Shown here: positions 32,136 to 41,674 of the stretch, piece after piece | Numbering within the stretch: the stretch's first letter is position 1 | How the letters are laid out: each line of letters starts with the position of its first letter | Source of the DNA: Bacteroidia bacterium | GTDB taxonomy: Bacteria; Bacteroidota; Bacteroidia; Bacteroidales; CAJPTX01 | Assembly: GCA_002749065.1 (NCBI GenBank) | Contig: PDTX01000015.1 | Location: 16,974-80,973 of the forward strand | Direction of reading: 5' to 3' | DNA length: 64,000 nucleotides | Translations under genes and position numbers: made by a program | Notes under the pieces: generated by a model | The model's database searches: none | Seen by the model: only the letters and a program-made list of their open reading frames with translations | Told to the model about the DNA's origin: nothing

Positions 32136-35100
32136 ATGAGGAACAGACTTTATTTAGCGGTCGTGGCGCTGCTGCTGGGCGCATGGACGATGGCCTCGTG
32201 CGACAAGGATAAGGGCAACTACGAGGCGGAGATAGAATGGATACAGTTCGCCACCCAGGAGGGGCGCGACAGGGTGCAGCTGCTGGGCGACACCATCAAG
32301 CAGTCCAGCGGGCTGGACCGCACCGACATCGTGAAGGAGCTGCCCCACACGGCGGACCTGAGCCAGCTCAAGGTCATATACAAGCTCTCGCCGGGCGCGC
32401 ACATCGAGGGCGTGCAGAGCGGGGACATACTCGACTTCACCGAGCCCCGCCAGCTGAGGGTGGTCTCCGAGAACGGGGCCAACATCCGCACCTACACCTT
32501 CACCCTGAGCAAGCTGGACGCGCCCCCCGTGGTGGACCTCGGGCCCAAGCTCAGCCCGGACGCCATGCTGGAGAACTTCGCCATCGACGGGGTGGAGCCG
32601 CTCGACCGCTCGCAACGGGGCACCCGCATACGCCTCATCGTCAAGGAGGATGTGGACCTCACCCAGCTCGTGCCCCGCTTCACCATCTCGGAGAAGGCCA
32701 CCGCGAACGTGGAACCCGGCCAGGCCCACGACTTCAGCGAGGGGCCCCTGGTGGTCATTGTCACCTCGGAGGACAAGAGCGCGCAGAGCGTGTGGTTCCT
32801 GAGCGTGTCGCACCCCGACAAGAACGTGCAGAGCGGCGCGACCATAGAGAGCTTCCGCTTTGCGGGCAGCACCCGCCTGGCCACGATAGAGGGCTCGAGG
32901 ATATACTACGAGGCCGAGCCGCAGCTCGACATCACCCGGGCCGAGCCCATCTACCGCCTCAGCAAGGGGGCCACCTGCGACCTGACCATCGGCGAGTGGA
33001 AGGACTTCACCAAGGAGGTCGTGGTGACCGTCACCTCCGCGGACGGCACGGCCACGAGCCGCTACACCGTGATGGTAGACCCCTTCCGGAGCAGCGAGGC
33101 CGAGCTGAAGGGGCTGCAGCTCGAGGGCATAGGCGATGCAGTGGCCGTCGGGGGCAACGAATGGCTGTTCGGCGTGGCGGGCAGCAAGAGCCTATCGCAA
33201 ATCCGCTACAGCTCCATCACCATGAGCAAGGGGGCCACGTGCAACTGGGGCTCGGCCGAGGCGTGGAACTTCTCGTCCGGTGCACGCGACCTCGTGGTCA
33301 CCTCGCAGGATGGGCTGCACAAGCGTACGTACAAGGTCAGGGTGCGGTCATCGGGGGAGCCCTACTCCGGCACCATCCTCAGCAGCTTCGGCTTTAAGAA
33401 CCTAAATGCCGACATAGCCATCAAGGGCACAGACATCTACTGCGTGGTGCCACCCGGCTCGGACCTAACCAAGCTGAGACCAACCTTCACGTACGCGTAT
33501 GCCTGGTGGGCCGGGCCACGGTCCGTCTGGCTGTACGGGCCCGATGGCAGCAAGTACACCATCGACGGCAAGTACACCATCAAAATCGACAAGGACGGGG
33601 GGACAGCGATAGACTTCACCCAGCGCGATTCGAAGGGACGACCGAATGTCCTCCGGAGCTACCGGGATGCGGCCTGGGTCTACTACAGCGACTACACGGT
33701 CCACTTCATCGTCTCGAATGAGATCTCCCCCATGCCCACCCTCAAGTCCTTCAGCCTCCTGGGGCTGACAACACCCCAGAAGCCCAAGGGCAACACGCTG
33801 CGCTTCACGGTGGACGAGAAGGTGGACGTGAGCAGCCTCACGCCGGTGTTCGAGGTCTCCAAGGGCGCCAAGGTGGAGGGGCTGACCACCAACGTGCCGG
33901 CCGACTTCAGCAAGGAGCTCACCCTGACGCTCAAGAGCGAGGATGACCTGCAGGTGACCGAGTACAAGATAATAGTGGAGAAGCGGCTCAACGACAGGGC
34001 CGAGCTGCTCGACCTCCGCCTCGAGGGCCTGCAGAAGCCCGCCCAGGCCGGGAACACCTTCACCTTCTTCGGGGGCAGCGGCGTGGACGCGAGCAGCCTC
34101 ACGGCGCAATTCACCCTCTCGAAGGGGGCCAAGGCCACCACCCAGCACGGGGACTTCCTGCCCGGCCAGGCCTACAACCTCACCCAACCCCTGCAGGTGC
34201 GCGTGCAGTCGGAGGACGGGAACATCGTGCGCGTGTACACCATAGTGGTGGACCAGCGGCTGAACTTCGAGGCCGAGCTGCTACGCTGCACCGTGGAGGG
34301 CGCCTCGGAGGACTGCAAGATTGACGGGACCAAGGTCACCTTCGAGCCCGCGGGCGTGAACCTCTCGAATGCGCGCATCGAGTTCGAGGCATCGCCGGGG
34401 GCCAGCGTGACGCGGGAGGATGGGTCGCCCCTCGAGAGCGGGAGCACCGTGGACCTGAGCAAGCCCTTCAGGCTCAAAATCACGAGCGAGGACAAGTCCA
34501 TCACCAAGACCTACACCGTGCGCCAGGCCGTGAAGGGCCTCCGCTTCGACTTCGAGCGGTGGAACCAGGAGGACGGCTACATGCACCCCAAGGGCGGGTG
34601 GAGCAGCAGCAACCCCGGGATGGCCGTCGCAAAGCAGTTCACGGGCAAGCCCGACTGGTACCCCGTATACCGCACGAGCGACAGCCACAGCGGGCAGTAT
34701 GCCGCCACGATAGAGACCGTGGAGTTCGGCAAATACGGTCGCTCGCTGGCGGCCGGGGCGCTATTCCTCGGGTCGTTCAACGGCAACGTGGTTATAAGCG
34801 ACCCGGAGGCCGCCCCGCAGTTCGGGGTCTTCTGGCCCGGCCACCAGCCCGACAGGTTCACCGGCTGGTACAAGTACAGGCCGGGGGCGACGCGCATCAA
34901 CACGAGCGGGAGCTCGCTGGGCGGGCAGGACACCTTCAGCCTCTACGCCATCCTCTACCACGGCGAGACGCTCAACGGGAAGAACGTCTCCAGCAGCAGC
35001 AACATCATCGCCGAGGCCCGGCTCGACGACTGCACCGCCCGGGGGGAATGGACGCGCTTCGACCTCGAGTTCGTCTACAAGAAGGAAATCCCCGAGGGGG

Positions 35101-35210
35101 CAGACCTCAAGTACAGCATCGTGCTGAGCTCCAGCAGCGAGGGGGCCTCGACAATCGGCGCGATAGGGAGCAAGCTCATCGTTGACGACTTTGAAATCAC
35201 GCTGAAGTAG
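32136..35210 (+). CDS. Surface lipoprotein with eight tandem Ig-like repeats and C-terminal PCMD domain
   Basis: Lipoprotein signal ...WTMASCDKDKG; repeated blocks ending in (V/L)TSEDG..R.YT(V/I).V; C-term LRFDFERWNQEDGYMHPKGGWSSSNPGMAVAKQF...GSKLIVDDFEITLK as in PCMD proteins. Confidence 0.8.
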   Translation: MRNRLYLAVVALLLGAWTMASCDKDKGNYEAEIEWIQFATQEGRDRVQLLGDTIKQSSGLDRTDIVKELPHTADLSQLKVIYKLSPGAHIEGVQSGDILDFTEPRQLRVVSENGANIRTYTFTLSKLDAPPVVDLGPKLSPDAMLENFAIDGVEPLDRSQRGTRIRLIVKEDVDLTQLVPRFTISEKATANVEPGQAHDFSEGPLVVIVTSEDKSAQSVWFLSVSHPDKNVQSGATIESFRFAGSTRLATIEGSRIYYEAEPQLDITRAEPIYRLSKGATCDLTIGEWKDFTKEVVVTVTSADGTATSRYTVMVDPFRSSEAELKGLQLEGIGDAVAVGGNEWLFGVAGSKSLSQIRYSSITMSKGATCNWGSAEAWNFSSGARDLVVTSQDGLHKRTYKVRVRSSGEPYSGTILSSFGFKNLNADIAIKGTDIYCVVPPGSDLTKLRPTFTYAYAWWAGPRSVWLYGPDGSKYTIDGKYTIKIDKDGGTAIDFTQRDSKGRPNVLRSYRDAAWVYYSDYTVHFIVSNEISPMPTLKSFSLLGLTTPQKPKGNTLRFTVDEKVDVSSLTPVFEVSKGAKVEGLTTNVPADFSKELTLTLKSEDDLQVTEYKIIVEKRLNDRAELLDLRLEGLQKPAQAGNTFTFFGGSGVDASSLTAQFTLSKGAKATTQHGDFLPGQAYNLTQPLQVRVQSEDGNIVRVYTIVVDQRLNFEAELLRCTVEGASEDCKIDGTKVTFEPAGVNLSNARIEFEASPGASVTREDGSPLESGSTVDLSKPFRLKITSEDKSITKTYTVRQAVKGLRFDFERWNQEDGYMHPKGGWSSSNPGMAVAKQFTGKPDWYPVYRTSDSHSGQYAATIETVEFGKYGRSLAAGALFLGSFNGNVVISDPEAAPQFGVFWPGHQPDRFTGWYKYRPGATRINTSGSSLGGQDTFSLYAILYHGETLNGKNVSSSSNIIAEARLDDCTARGEWTRFDLEFVYKKEIPEGADLKYSIVLSSSSEGASTIGAIGSKLIVDDFEITLK

Positions 35211-35212
35211 AG

Positions 35213-36076
35213 ATGCCACGCAGAATACAATTGCTCGCCATGCTGGCGCTCTGCCTGCTGGCCGGGCGCGCCGGGGCGAAGGCCGAGGTGGCGGAGCAGC
35301 CGGATGAGGCCCGGGTCGTGCGCAACACCGCGTACTACGCCAAGCGCATCGTGCAGAACGCCTCGGTCCGCGTCGGGCTCAACGTGGGCGCGAGTGCCCC
35401 CTTCGGAATCGCGGACAACATCAGCCCGCTCTCCTACAGCCCCAACTTCAGCCCCGTCATCGCCTTCGACCGCGAGTTCGTCCTCTGGCGGGGGCTCACC
35501 CTCAGCTCGGGCATACGGCTGGAGTACAAGGGGATGCGCACCAGGGCCAAGGTGCAGTACTTCAAGACCTCCGTGCGGCAGGAGGACGACAAGGGCAACA
35601 TCACCCAGTTCGACGGGCACTTCACCGGCGAGAACATCACCAACATCAACATGGCCATGGCCACCCTGCCGCTCGACATCGGCTGGCGCTTCAGCCCGCG
35701 CTACCGCCTCAGGCTGGGGGGCTACATCTCCTACCTGCTCTACGGCTCGTTCACCGGCGCCGCGCAGAACGGCTACACCTGGACCATCCCCGAGGAGGGC
35801 GCCACGCTCCGCCAAAGAATCAGCATCACGTCGGCCAGCTTCGACTTCAGCAAGGAGCTGCGCAAGTGGGACTGGGGCGTGGAGATCGCCAGCACGCACC
35901 GCGTCACCGACCGCTTCTTCGTGGAGGCGGGCCTGGCCGTGGGCGTACGCTCCATCTTCGTCGAGGGCTTCAAGGGCGTGAGCATGGACATGCACAACAT
36001 GTACGGGTGCTTAAGCCTTGGCTATCAGCTCATGCCGAGGAGGGAAAAGGCCGAAAAGGAAAGTTCCTCCAACTAA
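35213..36076 (+). CDS. Porin-family outer membrane beta-barrel protein
   Basis: Signal peptide plus alternating hydrophobic strands; immediately follows the PCMD lipoprotein gene. Confidence 0.75.
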   Translation: MPRRIQLLAMLALCLLAGRAGAKAEVAEQPDEARVVRNTAYYAKRIVQNASVRVGLNVGASAPFGIADNISPLSYSPNFSPVIAFDREFVLWRGLTLSSGIRLEYKGMRTRAKVQYFKTSVRQEDDKGNITQFDGHFTGENITNINMAMATLPLDIGWRFSPRYRLRLGGYISYLLYGSFTGAAQNGYTWTIPEEGATLRQRISITSASFDFSKELRKWDWGVEIASTHRVTDRFFVEAGLAVGVRSIFVEGFKGVSMDMHNMYGCLSLGYQLMPRREKAEKESSSN

Positions 36077-36090
36077 ATACCCCGGAAGAT

Positions 36091-36121
36091 TTGGTGTTTA
36101 GGGTGAAAAGTGTAAACTTTG
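36091..36121 (+). promoter_or_regulatory. Candidate serC promoter (TTG-N20-AAACTTTG)
   Basis: TTG 36091-36093, AAACTTTG 36114-36121. Confidence 0.5.
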
Positions 36122-36156
36122 TAGCCGGTGAGGGACTGTGAAAGTCGCGAAATGCT

Positions 36157-37227
36157 ATGAAGAAACATAATTTCAACGCGGGGCCATGCATACTGCCACA
36201 GCCCGCTCTGGAGGCCACCTCAAGGGCGGTGCTGGAGCTGGAGGAGGCCGGTCTGCCGCTCATTAGCATCTCGCACCGCTCGAAGGAGTTCCAGGCCATC
36301 GCCGACGAGACCGAGGCGCTGTGGAAGGAGCTGCTGGACATCCCCTCGGGCTACAAGGTCCTGTTCCTCGGGGGCGGGGCCAGCATGCAGTTCCTCATGG
36401 TGCCCTACAACTTCCTCAACACCAAGGCGGGCTACGTGGAGTCGGGCGTGTGGGCCAAGAAGGCCATCAAGGAGGGGGAGTTCTTCGGCGAGGTGGTCAG
36501 GGTGGCCTCGTCGGCCGACCGGAACTTCAGCTACTACCCCGAGGTAGGGCCCATCCCCGCCGACCTAGACTACCTCCACATCACCACCAACAACACCATA
36601 TACGGCACGGAGCTACGCCGCGACATCGACAGCCCGGTGCCGCTCATCGCCGACATGTCGTCCGACATCATGAGCCGGCCGCTCGACGTGAGCAAATACG
36701 CGCTCATCTACGGGGGCGCGCAGAAGAACGTGGGGCCCGCCGGGGTCACCTTCGTCATCATCAAGGAGAGCATGCTCGAGCGCGTCACGCGGGACATCCC
36801 GACCATCCTGCAGTACAGGACGCACGTGGCGCAGAGCTCGATGTTCAACACCCCCCCCTGCTTCGCCATCTACACCATGCGCGAGACGCTCAGGTGGGTG
36901 CGAGACTTCGGGGGGCTGGAGGCCATGGCCCGGCATAACGCCGAGAAGGCCGCGCTCATATACGAGGAGATAGACCGCAACAGGATGTTCATCGGCACAG
37001 TGGAGGAGTCTTCACGCTCGCTGATGAACATCTGCTTCGTCATGGCCGAGGAGTACAAGGAGCTCGAGCAGGACTTCCTGGAGTACATCACCGCGCGCGG
37101 CGTGGTGGGCGTGAAGGGTCATCGATCCGTGGGCGGCTTCCGGGCCTCCACCTACAACGCCCTGTCCCTGGAGAGCTCCCGGGCGCTGGTCGGTTGGATG
37201 AAGGAATACGAGCGAGAACGCACATAG
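36157..37227 (+). CDS. serC: Phosphoserine aminotransferase
   Basis: [23 protein letters not shown]...[19 protein letters not shown]...[19 protein letters not shown]. Confidence 0.96.
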   Translation: MKKHNFNAGPCILPQPALEATSRAVLELEEAGLPLISISHRSKEFQAIADETEALWKELLDIPSGYKVLFLGGGASMQFLMVPYNFLNTKAGYVESGVWAKKAIKEGEFFGEVVRVASSADRNFSYYPEVGPIPADLDYLHITTNNTIYGTELRRDIDSPVPLIADMSSDIMSRPLDVSKYALIYGGAQKNVGPAGVTFVIIKESMLERVTRDIPTILQYRTHVAQSSMFNTPPCFAIYTMRETLRWVRDFGGLEAMARHNAEKAALIYEEIDRNRMFIGTVEESSRSLMNICFVMAEEYKELEQDFLEYITARGVVGVKGHRSVGGFRASTYNALSLESSRALVGWMKEYERERT

Positions 37228-37260
37228 CCGCAACATAGGCTGTACCTCAATAGGTGAAAC

Positions 37261-37295
37261 AAGGGCTAGGCGTTCGAGACGACCTAGCCCTTTTT
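37261..37295 (+). terminator. Rho-independent terminator between serC and serA
   Basis: AAGGGCTAGG-CGTTCGAGACGA-CCTAGCCCTTTTT; 10-bp stem with U tract. Confidence 0.8.
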
Positions 37296-37326
37296 ACTTG
37301 TAATACTCATTCAAAAAGTGATTGCT

Positions 37327-38250
37327 ATGACACGAGTACTGGTTGCCACTGAGAAGCCCTTCGCCCGGGTGGCCGTCGATGGCATACGGGCCATCCTCAA
37401 CGAGGCGGGCCTCAAGCTCGCGGTGCTGGAGGGCTACCAGCAGAAGAGCGAGCTGCTCAGGGCCGTGGCCAACGCCGACGCGCTGATTGTGCGGAGCGAC
37501 CGGGTGGACCGGCAGGTGGCCGAGGCCGCCCAGCGGCTGAGGATAGTGGTCCGAGCCGGGGCGGGGTACGACAACCTCGACCTGGAGGCCCTCAAGTTCA
37601 GGGGCATCGTCGCGATGAACACCCCGGGCCAGAACGCGAACGCCGTCGTGGAGCTGGTGGTGGGGCTGATGATCATGATGGCGCGGAACAAGTACAGCGG
37701 CATGGCCGGCACGGAGCTGCGCGGCAAGAGCATCGGCATACACGGCTACGGGAACATCGGCCGCATCCTCGGCCAGGTGCTCAACGGCATGGGCATGGAC
37801 GTGTACTGCTACTCCATCCCCCAGCAGGACAAGGAGAAGCTCGCCCAGGAGGGCATCACCGTGCTGGACACCCTGGAGGAGCTCTTCGAGCGCTGCCAGT
37901 ACGTCTCCACCCACGTGCCCGCCAACCCGCACACCACGGGCATCCTCAACTACGAGCTGCTCAGGCGCATGCCCCAGGGCGGCACGCTCATCAACACCGC
38001 GCGCAGGGAGCTAATCGACGAGGAGGGGCTACTCCGCCTGCTGGCCGAGCGCGACGACCTCCAGTACATCGCGGACGTAATGCCCGAGCGGAGCGAGGAG
38101 TTCGGCCAGTTCGAGGGCCGGGTGCTATTCACCCCCAAGAAGATGGGCGCGCAGACCGCCGAGGCCAACATCAACGCCGGGCTCAAGGCCGCACGGCAGA
38201 TTGTGGCCTACCTGCTCTACGGAGACACAACGCACCAACTCAACATCTAA
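37327..38250 (+). CDS. serA: D-3-phosphoglycerate dehydrogenase (Lys-type catalytic site)
   Basis: GAGYDNLDLEALKFRGIVAMNTPGQNANAVVELVVGLMIMMARN, GIHGYGNIGRILG, INTARRELIDEEGL, TPKKMGAQTAEAN. Confidence 0.93.
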   Translation: MTRVLVATEKPFARVAVDGIRAILNEAGLKLAVLEGYQQKSELLRAVANADALIVRSDRVDRQVAEAAQRLRIVVRAGAGYDNLDLEALKFRGIVAMNTPGQNANAVVELVVGLMIMMARNKYSGMAGTELRGKSIGIHGYGNIGRILGQVLNGMGMDVYCYSIPQQDKEKLAQEGITVLDTLEELFERCQYVSTHVPANPHTTGILNYELLRRMPQGGTLINTARRELIDEEGLLRLLAERDDLQYIADVMPERSEEFGQFEGRVLFTPKKMGAQTAEANINAGLKAARQIVAYLLYGDTTHQLNI

Positions 38251-38262
38251 CAGGATAAAACC

Positions 38263-39507
38263 ATGCGAATCAAACCATTCAGGGGCATACGCCCCCCCCG
38301 GGAACTCTGCAAGGAGGTGGCCTCGCGCCCCTACGACGTGCTCAGCTCGCAGGAGGCCAGGGACGAGGCCGGGGAGAAGAGCCTCCTGCACCTCATCAAG
38401 CCGGAGATCGACTTCGACCCCATCGCGGACGAGCACTCGCCACAGGCCTACGACAGGGCCGTGGAGAACTTCCGCCTCTGGCGCGAGCGGGGCTGGCTGG
38501 CCCAGGACCCGCGGGAGCGCTACTACATCTACGCCCAGACCATGGACGGGCGCACCCAGTACGGGCTGGTGGCCGCGTGCCACTTCGAGGACTACGTCGA
38601 GGGGCGGATAAAGAAGCACGAGCTCACGCGCACGGAGAAGGAGGAGGACCGGATGCGCCACGTGCGTAACCAGAACGCGAACCTCGAGCCGGTGTTCTTC
38701 GCCTACCCGGCCGTGGCGGAGATGGATGCCATCGTGTCGAGCATCGTGGGGGGGCAAGCCCCGGAGTACGACTTCGTGGCCGAGGGCGACGGCTTCGGCC
38801 ACACCTTCTGGGTGGTTGAGGACGAGGCCGTGAGCAGGCGCATCACCGAGATATTCGCCAGCATACCGGCGCTCTACGTGGCCGACGGGCACCACCGCAC
38901 CGCCGCCGCCGCGCGCGTGGGCGCAGAGAAGAAGGCCCTCAACCCCCAGCACAAGGGCACGGAGGAGTACAACTACTTCCTGGCCGTCATCTTCCCCAGC
39001 GAGCAGCTCCAGATTATCGACTACAACCGCGTCGTCCGGGACCTCAACGGGCTGCGCGAAGAGGAGCTCCTCGAGCGGCTGGCCGAGAGCTTCGAGGTGG
39101 AGCAACAGGGCGCGGCGCCGTACAAACCGGCCACCCTCCACAGCTTCGGCATGTACCTCGGCGGGCAGTGGTACTCCCTCGTGGCCAAGCCCGGCACCTA
39201 CAACGACTGCGACCCCATAGGCGTGCTGGATGTCACCATCCTCTCCGACCTGGTGCTGGATAGAATACTCGGTATTAAGGATTTACGCACCTCCAAGCGC
39301 ATAGACTTCGTGGGCGGTATCCGCGGCCTGGGCGAGCTCCAGCAACGGGTGGACAGCGGGGAGATGAAGGTCGCCTTCGCCCTCTACCCCGTCTCCATGC
39401 AGCAGCTCATCAACATAGCCGACACCGGCAACATCATGCCGCCCAAGACCACCTGGTTCGAGCCGAAGCTGCGCTCCGGGCTGGTCATCCACAGCCTCGA
39501 GGAGTAG
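38263..39507 (+). CDS. DUF1015 family protein
   Basis: MRIKPFRGIRPPRELCKEVASRPYDVLSSQEARDEAG...YVADGHHRTAAAARVG; typical serC-serA-DUF1015 neighbourhood. Confidence 0.9.
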   Translation: MRIKPFRGIRPPRELCKEVASRPYDVLSSQEARDEAGEKSLLHLIKPEIDFDPIADEHSPQAYDRAVENFRLWRERGWLAQDPRERYYIYAQTMDGRTQYGLVAACHFEDYVEGRIKKHELTRTEKEEDRMRHVRNQNANLEPVFFAYPAVAEMDAIVSSIVGGQAPEYDFVAEGDGFGHTFWVVEDEAVSRRITEIFASIPALYVADGHHRTAAAARVGAEKKALNPQHKGTEEYNYFLAVIFPSEQLQIIDYNRVVRDLNGLREEELLERLAESFEVEQQGAAPYKPATLHSFGMYLGGQWYSLVAKPGTYNDCDPIGVLDVTILSDLVLDRILGIKDLRTSKRIDFVGGIRGLGELQQRVDSGEMKVAFALYPVSMQQLINIADTGNIMPPKTTWFEPKLRSGLVIHSLEE

Positions 39508-39651
39508 CCGGCAGCGCCACCCGGATGCCGCTGTGAGCGCGGCATCCGGCGCACCCGCGCACGGCGAGGTGGCCCATCGTAACAAAATCAAGTTAAAGAC
39601 GTAAAATATAAACGGTATGGATAAGTACTGCAGGACCAAAATATGCAGGAT

Positions 39652-40221
39652 ATGAACGAGCTGGGGCGAACGGTCAGCAGGGCCGTAGAGACGCTACGAC
39701 AGGGGGGGGTAATACTCTACCCCACCGACACCATCTGGGGCTTAGGCTCCTCCATCGAGCACCCGGAAGCCTTCTGCCACCTCCTCGACCTGAAGGGCAG
39801 ACCCACGAGCCAGGCCCTCATCCTCCTGGTGGCATCAATCGACATGCTGCGCAAGTACGTGCCCAGCCTCAGCGAGCAGACCGAACAGCTAATCCGCGAC
39901 TCCGAGCGGCCACTCACCCTGATATTCCCCCACTCGGTCGGCATCGACAACAGGTTCAAGGCCTGCGACGGCAGCATCGGCATACGCGTCGTGCGGCACC
40001 GCTTCTGCCGGATACTCATTGAGACGCTACGCCACCCCATCACCTCGACCTCGGCCAACATCCACGGGCATCCCTACAAGGGCTACGAGAGCATCCCCGA
40101 GAGCATCACGAGCGGTGTGGACTACGCCGTCCCCCGCCAGTACGACGAGACGACCGACGGGAGGCTCCCCTCCCGCATCCTCCGGCTCGAGACGAAGGGC
40201 TACACCGTAATCCGCGACTAG
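39652..40221 (+). CDS. tsaC: L-threonylcarbamoyladenylate synthase (YrdC/Sua5)
   Basis: GGVILYPTDTIWGLGSSIEHPEAFCHLLDLKGRPTSQALILLV...TSTSANIHG. Alternative start 39643. Confidence 0.9.
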   Translation: MNELGRTVSRAVETLRQGGVILYPTDTIWGLGSSIEHPEAFCHLLDLKGRPTSQALILLVASIDMLRKYVPSLSEQTEQLIRDSERPLTLIFPHSVGIDNRFKACDGSIGIRVVRHRFCRILIETLRHPITSTSANIHGHPYKGYESIPESITSGVDYAVPRQYDETTDGRLPSRILRLETKGYTVIRD

Positions 40222-40227
40222 CCTCCC

Positions 40228-41616
40228 CTACACGTGGTGCGCCACCCCATCGGCCTGGGCCGCGGCCTCCATGACGCACTCGCCCAGGGTGGGGTGCGCG
40301 TGCATCGTCCCGTAGATGGCCCTCGGCGTGCTACCGTGGCGCAGAGCTAGGCAGAGCTCGCCGATGAGCTCAGTGGCATTCGCCCCGATGATGTGCGCCC
40401 CCACCAGCGCCCGGCTGTCGCTGCGGAACAGCAGCTTCACGAAGCCGTCGCGCTGGCCCATGGCCGTGGCCTTCCCCGATGCCGTGAAGGGGAACTTGCC
40501 CACGAAGTACTCCACTCCCCGCTCCTGCAGCTGCCGCTCGGTCAGGCCCACGGAGGCCACCTCCGGCGTGGTGTAGGTGCAGGAGGGGATGTTGGCCATG
40601 CGGCGGGCATCGAGCTCGCGCCCCAGGATGGCATCCACGGCCATCGCCCCCTCCACGGAGGCCACATGCGCCAGGGCCGGGGTGGTGCACACATCGCCTA
40701 TGGCGTACAGATGCTCCACATTGGTCGCCCCGCCGAGCGAGGTCACGATGCGCCCCCTATCCATCTCCACCCCCAGCGCCTCAAGGCCCAGGTCCTCCGT
40801 ATTGGGCTGAATACCAACCGCCGAGAGGACCACCTGCACCTCCAGCTCCTCCACCCCCTTCTTCGTCTCGATGCGCAGCCGGCAGCCCTCGGGCGAAACC
40901 TCCACGCCCAGAACCGCCGCGGAGGTCATCGTCTTCACCTTCTTCCGGCGGAATACCCGGCCCACCACGCTGGCCACGTCACCATCCACCAGGGGCATGA
41001 GCTGGTCCTGCGCCTCGATGAGGGTAATGCTCGTACCCAGCGCGGCGTAGAACTCGGCCATCTCGCACCCTATAGCCCCGGAGCCCACAATGGCCATGGA
41101 GTCAGGCCTATAGCCCAGCGAAAGGGCCTCACGGTAGGCGATTATCCGCTCGCCATCGAGGGGGAGCGAGGGGAGCTCCCTGGCCCTCGCGCCCGTGGCC
41201 ACTATGGTGTCCCTGGCCTTCAGGATGCGCTCCGACCCGTCGGCAGCGAGCACGCGGACCTCAGTGGGCGAGAGCAGGGATGCCACCCCCTCCACGACCT
41301 CGACCTTCGCCCTGTCCAGGAGGAACTTCACGCCCTTGCTCATATTGCCAGCCACCTCGCGCGAACGCGCCACGACGCGCTCCATATCCACCTCTATGGG
41401 GCCGAGCCGTATCCCGAAGTCGGCCGCGCCGCGGATGGCATCGCAGGCATGCGCGCTCTGCAGCAGGGCCTTGGTGGGGATGCAGCCCCAGTTGAGGCAA
41501 ACGCCCCCCAGATGCTCCCGCTCCACCACGGCCACCCGAAGGCCATTGTGCGCGGCGTGCAGGGCGGCCACGTAGCCCCCCGGGCCGCTGCCTATAATCA
41601 CGATGTCGTATATCAT
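40228..41616 (-). CDS. lpdA: Dihydrolipoyl dehydrogenase
   Basis: DIVIIGSGPGGYVAALHAAHNGLRVAVVEREHLGGVCLNWGCIPTKALLQSA...MHAHPTLGECVMEAA. Confidence 0.95.
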   Translation of the reverse strand: MIYDIVIIGSGPGGYVAALHAAHNGLRVAVVEREHLGGVCLNWGCIPTKALLQSAHACDAIRGAADFGIRLGPIEVDMERVVARSREVAGNMSKGVKFLLDRAKVEVVEGVASLLSPTEVRVLAADGSERILKARDTIVATGARARELPSLPLDGERIIAYREALSLGYRPDSMAIVGSGAIGCEMAEFYAALGTSITLIEAQDQLMPLVDGDVASVVGRVFRRKKVKTMTSAAVLGVEVSPEGCRLRIETKKGVEELEVQVVLSAVGIQPNTEDLGLEALGVEMDRGRIVTSLGGATNVEHLYAIGDVCTTPALAHVASVEGAMAVDAILGRELDARRMANIPSCTYTTPEVASVGLTERQLQERGVEYFVGKFPFTASGKATAMGQRDGFVKLLFRSDSRALVGAHIIGANATELIGELCLALRHGSTPRAIYGTMHAHPTLGECVMEAAAQADGVAHHV

Positions 41617-41674
41617 AATTCTCTGCCTTTGTCGGTTTGAATATCAAGGGCTTAGCTGGCCCGGCCTCTTTCGT

